From: Rachicladosporium sp. CCFEE 5018 | Lineage: Eukaryota; Ascomycota; Dothideomycetes; Cladosporiales; Cladosporiaceae | Reading direction: 5' to 3' | Length of the DNA: 15,275 bases | NCBI GenBank assembly: GCA_002077045.2 | Contig: KZ111142.1 | Span: 1,338,721-1,353,995, forward strand | In this document: positions 10,069 through 15,275 of the stretch, piece by piece | Layout: every line of letters starts with the position of its first letter | Position numbering within the stretch: the first letter of the stretch is position 1 | Made by a program: the position numbers and the translations under genes | The notes under the pieces: model-generated | Seen by the model: only the letters and a program-made list of their open reading frames with translations | Database searches by the model: none | Told to the model about the DNA's origin: nothing

Positions 10069-10571
10069 CTTAATGTCTCGTCAGTAAGAGCACAGTAATC
10101 AGAAGCTATGCTCAGTGCTGACCTTAGCTAATTTGCCTTGAGTGAGAGTGGGTGGGGAAGATGTTGATCGTATGCTGACGATATGTTAGTCGGATCAGGC
10201 GGTGGAGAAATTAGTAGGTACCTGCAGTGTGGATGCAGAGTGGTGTGTCGATGGCAGTTGTAGGATCGAAAAGTATGAAGGATGTGTAGCAGAGGTGAAT
10301 TGATGTGCAGATGTGTCGATGTGGTGAAATTAGAATGGCGGCACATGCATGCAGGTTGCTACCAGCAACAGGCGGTGATGCGACAGAGTGAGCCGTTGCA
10401 GGGACTTGCAGTGTAGCAGTGAGGGCAGGAGCGATGCAGGTGAAAACTGATAGATCGCAATCTGGAGACACAAGAGACACGTGAAGCGCTTACCTCTGAC
10501 ACATCGCTTATGCATGCTATAAGCACTGGAACTCACAAGCGGGAGATCACATTCTTGCATATACCTACCTG
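10069..10571 (-). promoter_or_regulatory. Leader/promoter of paralogue B and 3' region of the RRN9-like gene
   Basis: About 500 bp without a secure gene. Nearest paralogue B are two candidate 5' UTR introns on minus. Segment 10221-10175 has donor GTACCT, branch CTAAC and acceptor CGTCAG. Segment 10122-10069 has donor GTCAGC, branch CTGAC and acceptor TTAAG. Farther upstream the minus strand is rich in CACATC-like repeats (about 10280-10330), giving long open frames without protein-like content. The end near 10571 must also hold the RRN9-like 3' UTR. Confidence 0.4.
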
Positions 10572-12224
10572 TTAACCATATGGCGTCGTCGCTGCTCGCC
10601 TACTTGACTGCGGCTTAGCAGTAGACGGTGCCGCACTCACACCTCTCTTCCTGCGTGGCGATCGATCCTTGCCGCGAACCAGCCTGGCAGTGACCGAAAG
10701 CATGAAGCCATCGAGGTGCACACCACCAATCATGCGCTCGTTCTCGAGTGCGTCAGGAGTGTCATCAGGGGTGTCACTCGTTGAACGCGCTCCCTGAGAC
10801 GACGTTGGTCTTGAAGGGATGCGAAGATCCTCTACCTCGTCGCGACTGTATCCGTGCTTCTTCCGCAGGTGTTCATGGAGTCGCCAACGAACCTCATACG
10901 CATGGTCGTGCCGAGCGCAAGACGTTACCGGGCAAGTATAGCTATCATCGGCTGTTGAATGGTCGGAGCTATCGTCAAGATCGGTCTCGCAGTCCAGGTC
11001 AGGAACCAGCGCCGGACGATACTGGACTTCGCGATCCGCAGACGCTATCACCTTGGTCTCCGGCATGACACGGAAGGACATCTCTTCGCCAAACAGATTG
11101 CTACAGCGTGTGGCTGTACGATCCAGGACCGCAGAGTCCCAGCCAGTCAATGCAGCCATGCCAAGAACCTCGCTCCAGTCCCGGCATCGCAGCGTTTGCC
11201 TTCCTGAAGGTCTCGAGGAAGATTTGCCTGTCGCAACTTGCGAGTCACTGCTTGACGATAGCCGATCGACTTTTTCGGCAGAGATCTCGTCAACTTCTGC
11301 AGGATCTCGACGCTTCCGTTTCCGAGCCTTCGTGCGACCGCTTTGATCTGCCTCCGCATGCGAAGACTTGACATGACCTAAGCGACTGCGGTGAAGAGCT
11401 ATCAACAGATCGTCCAACTTCGACATGACGTGGCTTACCGCGGGACGCAGCAAAGTGCTGGAGACTTCGTCATCGGCGGAAAATTGCGGTACGTCCACAG
11501 TAAATTGCGGGACGTCGTAACGAGTCTCGTGCGCTGGGTCATGTGCGCTGAGTTTGGCATGCTGAATTTGTAATGGTGGTTCAGACATGTCCTTTGGTAC
11601 AGCATTCTCGATGCTAGGATCCGAGATCCACGTTCTCCGTCTGAAGCGACCTTTGGCATCGCGTAACATGGCGGCAAGTAACTCGCCGTCCAGGTCCTCG
11701 GCCGGAGTCGTAGCCGTGGCAAGCGACCGCAACCCGTCCTCATCAGACGGCTCGTCTGTGTCTTCACGCAGACGAGGGACATCTTCGGCAGACATGGGCC
11801 AGGCAGTCCAGTGCTGACCTGGATGCCAGGCAATCTCATCGTTCTCGTTCCGCTGCATCCATTGCTGCTTACTACTCCACAAATTCGCATCGTCTGCAGC
11901 CTGGGCTTTGTATAGTCGCGCCTTGAGAGCATGTGCATTGTAAAGATGGACGCTGAGATCTCCTGCCCTCAGCTGATCCAAGGAAGTCGCCAGTGCAAGC
12001 TCCTCGGCAGTATAGTGCCGCCATGTGCTGGCGGAACCTTGGAAGCGATTGTCACGAGGTTCTGCATCTTCGTAATCGGACCCTACAGGCGATGAAACAT
12101 GCTCCTGGGAGTTGCCATCGCCGTCTTGGCTATCGAGCATCCAGGAAGAGCTCTGCACATTCTGTTGCGATAAAGGTGCACCCTCTACCGTGTCCACTAC
12201 AGCATCGTTGGCGTCTAGAGACAT
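10572..12224 (-). CDS. RRN9-like RNA polymerase I initiation factor with C2H2-like finger
   Basis: The 550-aa single-exon protein has an N-terminal region (about residues 67-155) with LRAGDLSVHLYNAHALKARL and HWTAWPMSAEDVPR, which I recognise as the RRN9 pattern. Yeast Rrn9 belongs to the upstream activation factor that recruits Pol I to rDNA. A basic KARKRKRR at 299-306 is a likely nuclear localisation signal. RDWSEVLGMAALTGW (348-362) looks like a second conserved block. A C-X4-C-X15-H-X4-H arrangement (Cys431, Cys436, His452, His457) inside a charged segment resembles a C2H2 finger. VPQF occurs twice (238-241 and 245-248). Long acidic and serine-rich linkers suggest disorder. The ATG at 12224 is the first in frame, and no intron is needed. 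The gene is divergent from the MARVEL gene. The RRN9 assignment rests on motif recognition, not a search. Confidence 0.68.
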   Translation of the reverse strand: MSLDANDAVVDTVEGAPLSQQNVQSSSWMLDSQDGDGNSQEHVSSPVGSDYEDAEPRDNRFQGSASTWRHYTAEELALATSLDQLRAGDLSVHLYNAHALKARLYKAQAADDANLWSSKQQWMQRNENDEIAWHPGQHWTAWPMSAEDVPRLREDTDEPSDEDGLRSLATATTPAEDLDGELLAAMLRDAKGRFRRRTWISDPSIENAVPKDMSEPPLQIQHAKLSAHDPAHETRYDVPQFTVDVPQFSADDEVSSTLLRPAVSHVMSKLDDLLIALHRSRLGHVKSSHAEADQSGRTKARKRKRRDPAEVDEISAEKVDRLSSSSDSQVATGKSSSRPSGRQTLRCRDWSEVLGMAALTGWDSAVLDRTATRCSNLFGEEMSFRVMPETKVIASADREVQYRPALVPDLDCETDLDDSSDHSTADDSYTCPVTSCARHDHAYEVRWRLHEHLRKKHGYSRDEVEDLRIPSRPTSSQGARSTSDTPDDTPDALENERMIGGVHLDGFMLSVTARLVRGKDRSPRRKRGVSAAPSTAKPQSSRRAATTPYG

Positions 12225-12927
12225 GGCCGCACTTCAGCATACCCTGACCGACACGCACGGTCAAATGTGGGCACGTCGAACTACGAGGTCAATCTCGTCA
12301 GCTCAAATGCTTGCTGAACCTGCAACACCAACTTCGCTTGCACGTTTATCGTCATGTCGCCAGTGCAGTCAGGTGGAAATGTGATAGGGCTCGGCTAGAC
12401 TTGAGCTCTCCCCGGTCCCGAAGCTCGGGCCACTCCCGCCACGTGCCTGCCACTCCAGCCATCAACTTAATCTCGACGACATCACCCATGTATGAGAGCA
12501 GAAACAAGGACAGACCCGGTGTAATAAATGTACATGAGCTGCACGTAGCCGTTACGAACCTTCTCATCCATCCACAGCTCTCACAGCTCCTTCACTCACT
12601 TGCGCGTTTCTTGCTTTGCTTGCCGCAGCTGCAGAGTGCTTGCATAAATACGCGATCGCCGACGTCACTCCATCGGACCAACGCCCTGATCGCCCGTCAT
12701 CAGCACACCAAACCTGCAGGCACAAATCTTGGATACTCAAGCCGCTGCATAAGGCTGCGCAGTGTTGTTCTTACATCTCACCGGTTGCTCACCTCTTGTT
12801 GTGCGACGCTCCTACATTTCCGCAGTTCAACTCGCGACCACATCGCTTACTGCACGACTCTACAAACAACTGAGGTAGACGGAAGCAACCACCAGGACTT
12901 CGACATAGTCAGCACTCAATTGCTACA
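12225..12927. promoter_or_regulatory. Divergent promoter region between RRN9-like and MARVEL genes
   Basis: These 703 bp separate two outward-facing starts. An ATAAATA stretch at 12644-12650 is TATA-like. GACGTCAC at 12661-12668 is a near-match to a CRE/ATF site (TGACGTCA), lacking the first T. The plus frame 12311-12994 is open throughout but Ser/His/Arg-rich and without conserved sequence, and it overlaps the MARVEL start in another frame, so it is taken as chance. A long leader for the MARVEL gene is possible. Confidence 0.45.
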
Positions 12928-13643
12928 ATGGCGCTCTCCGGCTTTCTCTTCATCAGCTGGCGCATCTTCGAGATCATCATCCTCATCCCCATAGTGGGCA
13001 TGCTGGCTTACTTCGTCCACATCTACGTCGCAAACAGCGCACTCACACCAAACTACATATTAGTACTTTTCATAGTAGCAGTACTGGCTTTAGCTTGGGC
13101 GGTTGCGACCTTACTCAACTACTTCCGCGCACGACACGATGCATTCTTCGTCGCGGCTATGGACCTTGCCTTCGTCGGCGCATTGATTGCTGGCGTTGTT
13201 GTGCTGCGCGGCATCGCAAATGCGAACTGCGTCAACTTCACGTCTGGTTCCATCTCAACAAGTCTGGGAAGTTTTCGGGCCAGTATTGGCAATGGGCAAT
13301 CAGCATCCCTGGCCGTCAACAAGAGTTGCGTTATGTTGAAGGCAAGCTGGGCACTGGCGATCATCGCGATTCTGGCTTTCTTCGTGAACTTCGTAAGTGA
13401 CAGATCTGATCGCATATTGCATACAGCTTACTGACAACATCACAGCTCCTCGCACTCCTCGTCCACCGCAATCACCGTAATGACGACAAGGTGGTCGTCA
13501 AGCGCGAATACCACACTTCTCGCCATGGCCACCGACGATCGACCAGCCGTGGTGCACGCGGCTCGCGCGACTACGATCGCCCGAGATCCAGCCAAGGAAG
13601 GAGCACACACCGTAGCAGCTCGCGGAGGCAGTATTACGTCTAA
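12928..13643 (+). CDS. MARVEL-type four-helix membrane protein with basic Arg/Ser tail
   Basis: Exon 1 is 12928-13392, exon 2 is 13446-13643, and the 53-nt intron (13393-13445) has donor GTAAGT, branch TACTGAC and acceptor CACAG. The protein is 220 aa. Four hydrophobic segments are visible at about residues 13-34, 43-66, 73-97 and 140-162. The last is split by the intron (NF then LLALLVHR). The loop between helices 3 and 4 has Cys101 and Cys134, which could pair outside the cytosol. The C-terminal tail of about 55 residues is rich in Arg, His and Ser (for example HGHRRSTSRGARGSRDY) and ends QYYV. This layout is common for fungal MARVEL proteins, which associate with plasma-membrane domains or vesicles; the exact role is unknown. 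The start has a good context (TACAATGG). Confidence 0.82.
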
Positions 13644-14013
13644 GAGGTTATGGCATGACGGATTGGGGTTGGGATAGGGTTGGATATACGCGCGGCGCAC
13701 TGGTTGCACTATCTTCGTGAACATATTTGCACCACACGACACGGCCGATTGCTCGATTGCAGGCGTTGGACCTTTGGGAAAGCTGGGGATGGATGGAGGG
13801 AGTCTGGACATGCATGAAGAGGAGAACGAGATACCCATTGAACGTTGAAACCTTTGCCGCGCCAGATTGTAATCCCCGCGGGGGTGGTCCCGATCAGCTG
13901 GGGACTTTCAACCATTGTCGGATCCGTGGTTCCCGTCCTCATCACGTGTACATTGGATCTCTTTGCCCTCCATCGCCTTGCGGCGCTGCATCGTCTTGCG
14001 TGCTTTCACCGAG

Positions 14014-14412
14014 TCACTCACTCCCGCATGCTCGACCGCCCGCCTCCTCTACTAAGCACATTACCGAGCTATACACGTTGCGGTCAGTAACGTAGGGGGA
14101 GGATGTGAAGTGAAGGCTGCGTATCTTCTTGGGGTATCTGTCCAGGCTCTCCTCTTCCATCTCTATGAGCTTGCGCTTCTCCTCTTGCTCCTCAAGTTCG
14201 TGCTTTGGAGTGAAGCTCTTAGGTGTCTGCTTCTGAGGCTTGGACTTTGGCTTGGTTGGATATCAGTGTGGAGGCTCATCATCGTGTGGCAGTGGGTTAT
14301 TGACCTCTTCATCGAGGCGCTTCTTATATTCACGGCAATCCTCGGCAACGCAAGTCGCAGGGCCTTGGTACTCGCACGAATGAGGGAACGTGAACGTAGG
14401 TAAAATGTTCAT
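14014..14412 (-). CDS. Possible small Cys/Lys/Glu-rich protein, two exons (hypothetical)
   Basis: Not recognised. From an ATG at 14412 the minus strand encodes MNILPTFTFPHSCEYQGP and goes on with TCVAEDCREYKKRLDEE (His11, Cys13, Cys21, Cys26). A single TGA follows in the same frame. Beyond it the same frame gives a strongly charged stretch, PKSKPQKQTPKSFTPKHELE, then EQEEKRKLIEMEEE. A 54-nt intron (14304-14251, donor GTCAAT, CTGAT branch, AAG acceptor) would remove the stop and keep the frame; a CAG acceptor at 14233 also keeps it. Spliced length is 114 aa with the first acceptor, stop at 14014-14016. The last 40 or so residues look less protein-like, so the true 3' end may differ. It could also be a decayed gene or chance. 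Confidence 0.32.
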
Positions 14413-14593
14413 GGAGTATTACGCCGAGTCTACCTTGGCTTCTCCGAAAGCCTGAGACGCTGCTTATGCTCATATCACCTTGCCCAGTGCTGTCGATCAT
14501 TCCGTCGCTGTTTGTGTGAAACATCTGAGCTCGAGGTAAATTCGCCGAGACTTGATATATGCTCTCTCATGCCCACTTTTAGCGACCTGTATA

Positions 14594-14777
14594 CTATCGC
14601 ACCAGAGGTCAAAGCAGCACAGAAAAGTTGACATAAAGCATCGGGATGAACGCAGGCAGAGAAATGGTCCGTCAAACTCCTTGGACGCTTGACCGTGAGC
14701 GAGGCGGATGTGCTTGGAATAGCGCTTGCTTACAGTGGACGTGGCGGCAGGCCCCGAGGTGTCGTTGACACTTATCT
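14594..14777. promoter_or_regulatory. Two GATA-factor (HGATAR) sites upstream of the amidase
   Basis: CTATCG at 14594-14599 (CGATAG on minus) and CTTATCT at 14771-14777 (AGATAAG on minus) match HGATAR, the site bound by AreA-type nitrogen regulators in filamentous fungi. They lie about 390 and 215 bp upstream of the amidase ATG. AreA control of amidase genes is known for amdS; control here is inferred, and such short sites also occur by chance. Confidence 0.35.
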
Positions 14778-14990
14778 TCTGCGGGAGGCGTTCTCTTCAA
14801 TCACCCACGCGCATTCCACGCCCCATCTGTTGTCGGACCAGCGTATCATCAGACCTGATGGCTACCTCGAGGCAGATTTGGTCAAGCAGATACCTGATTG
14901 CCTAGAAACATCACGTAGCTTCCAGGTTCCACCATCACTTATGTAATACGCAACAAAGGGAAGCATTATTACTGTTCTTACAATCGCATT

Positions 14991-15275
14991 ATGGCGAAGC
15001 CATGGCAGGACATCGCGAGAACGAAGCAGAAAGCACGCCTGGCAGCTATACCGCCTCACTGGATCTTGGACGGGTCTATCAAGCCGGGACCAAGTGTGCA
15101 AGATGTGCAGGACTTTCCTAGAGCTTCCGGCTTCTTCACAACAGAAGAGCTGTCTATCACTGAAGCGACAGCCTCTGAAGTCGTTGCCAACATTGCTCAT
15201 CGAAAGTGGACTGCTGTCGAAGTTATCAAGGCGGTGTCGAAACGTGCGGCAGTAGCACAACAGCTGGTCAACTGC
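14991..15275 (+). CDS. Amidase (acetamidase/AmdS-like), 5' part, cut by window edge
   Basis: From the ATG at 14991 the frame is open for 95 codons to the last base of the window. It begins MAKPWQDIARTKQKARLAAI and goes on through PPHWILDG, FPRASGFFTTEELSITE, ASEVVANIAHRKWTAVEVIKA and KRAAVAQQLVNC. This is the typical N-terminus of fungal general amidases, which hydrolyse amides to acid and ammonia with a Ser-cisSer-Lys triad. The catalytic residues and Gly/Ser-rich signature lie beyond the window. The start is well fixed because family members begin with the same MxxPW...KQ pattern. Two HGATAR sites upstream would fit nitrogen control. The length and integrity of the rest cannot be judged. 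Confidence 0.9.
   Translation, partial: MAKPWQDIARTKQKARLAAIPPHWILDGSIKPGPSVQDVQDFPRASGFFTTEELSITEATASEVVANIAHRKWTAVEVIKAVSKRAAVAQQLVNC

Larger units (their letters stand above)
13644..14990. other. Long region without a secure gene, including the amidase promoter
   Basis: These 1347 bp include the MARVEL 3' region, one weak gene candidate on minus (14412-14014, separate entry) and the amidase upstream region. The plus frame at 14110-14403 gives a Leu-rich product, but this is the shadow of a Lys/Glu-rich minus frame. The frame at 14689-14946 is not recognised. CCCCGCGGGG at 13874-13883 is a perfect 10-bp palindrome containing the fungal CreA core (SYGGRG) on both strands. Confidence 0.45.

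Noticed and set aside
10128..10346. 72-aa minus-strand frame upstream of paralogue B
   Set aside because: His/Thr/Ser-rich from CACATC-like repeats; it could only join paralogue B through two introns and looks like leader sequence.
12311..12994. 227-aa plus-strand open frame
   Set aside because: Ser/His/Arg-rich, no conserved features, and it runs over the MARVEL start in a different frame; probably open by base composition.
14110..14403. Leu-rich plus-strand frame resembling a membrane protein
   Set aside because: It is the reverse complement of a Lys/Glu-rich frame, which naturally gives Leu/Phe codons; GC-rich Leu runs without defined helices.
14689..14946. 85-aa plus-strand frame before the amidase
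   Set aside because: No recognisable domain, and it ends 45 bp before the amidase start, so it is more likely promoter or leader sequence.
14862..15260. 132-aa minus-strand frame at the right edge
   Set aside because: Antisense to the clearly recognisable amidase N-terminus.

Overview
The window looks like nuclear DNA of a filamentous ascomycete, most likely a Dothideomycete (inference). Protein genes are separated by about 200-700 bp. The credible introns are very short (47-55 nt), with CTRAC-like branch sites and YAG acceptors. The gene set is fungal: a MARVEL protein with an Arg/Ser-rich tail, an RRN9-type Pol I factor and an acetamidase-like amidase. No mobile element, CRISPR array, tRNA or rRNA gene was recognised.

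Left part: a 5'-complete GPI mannosyltransferase gene (GPI14/PIG-M type, minus) runs off the left edge. It is divergent from MEF1, mitochondrial elongation factor G (plus), across about 200 bp. MEF1 carries an in-frame TAG inside a conserved stretch; homology continues in the same frame on both sides. Next, in tandem, is a complete three-exon MSH6 (plus) with a PIP box and an MluI-box-like promoter element.

Middle part: two adjacent minus-strand genes encode small proteins (268 and 138 aa). Each has one short helical, Trp-containing domain and a long Lys/Glu-rich tail. They align without gaps over 49 residues and share an intron at the same column and phase, so they look like an old tandem duplication. 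In one copy that intron begins with GC instead of GT. Downstream in the window is a 550-aa minus-strand protein with an RRN9-like N-terminal region and a C2H2-like finger.

Right part: divergent from the RRN9-like gene is a two-exon, four-helix MARVEL-type membrane protein (plus). It is followed by 1.35 kb without a secure gene, where a small two-exon Cys/Lys/Glu-rich minus-strand gene is possible. The 5' end of an amidase gene (plus) runs off the right edge.

Most of these are housekeeping genes with no common pathway. The most unusual content is the paralogous pair, its GC-AG intron and the MEF1 amber codon.
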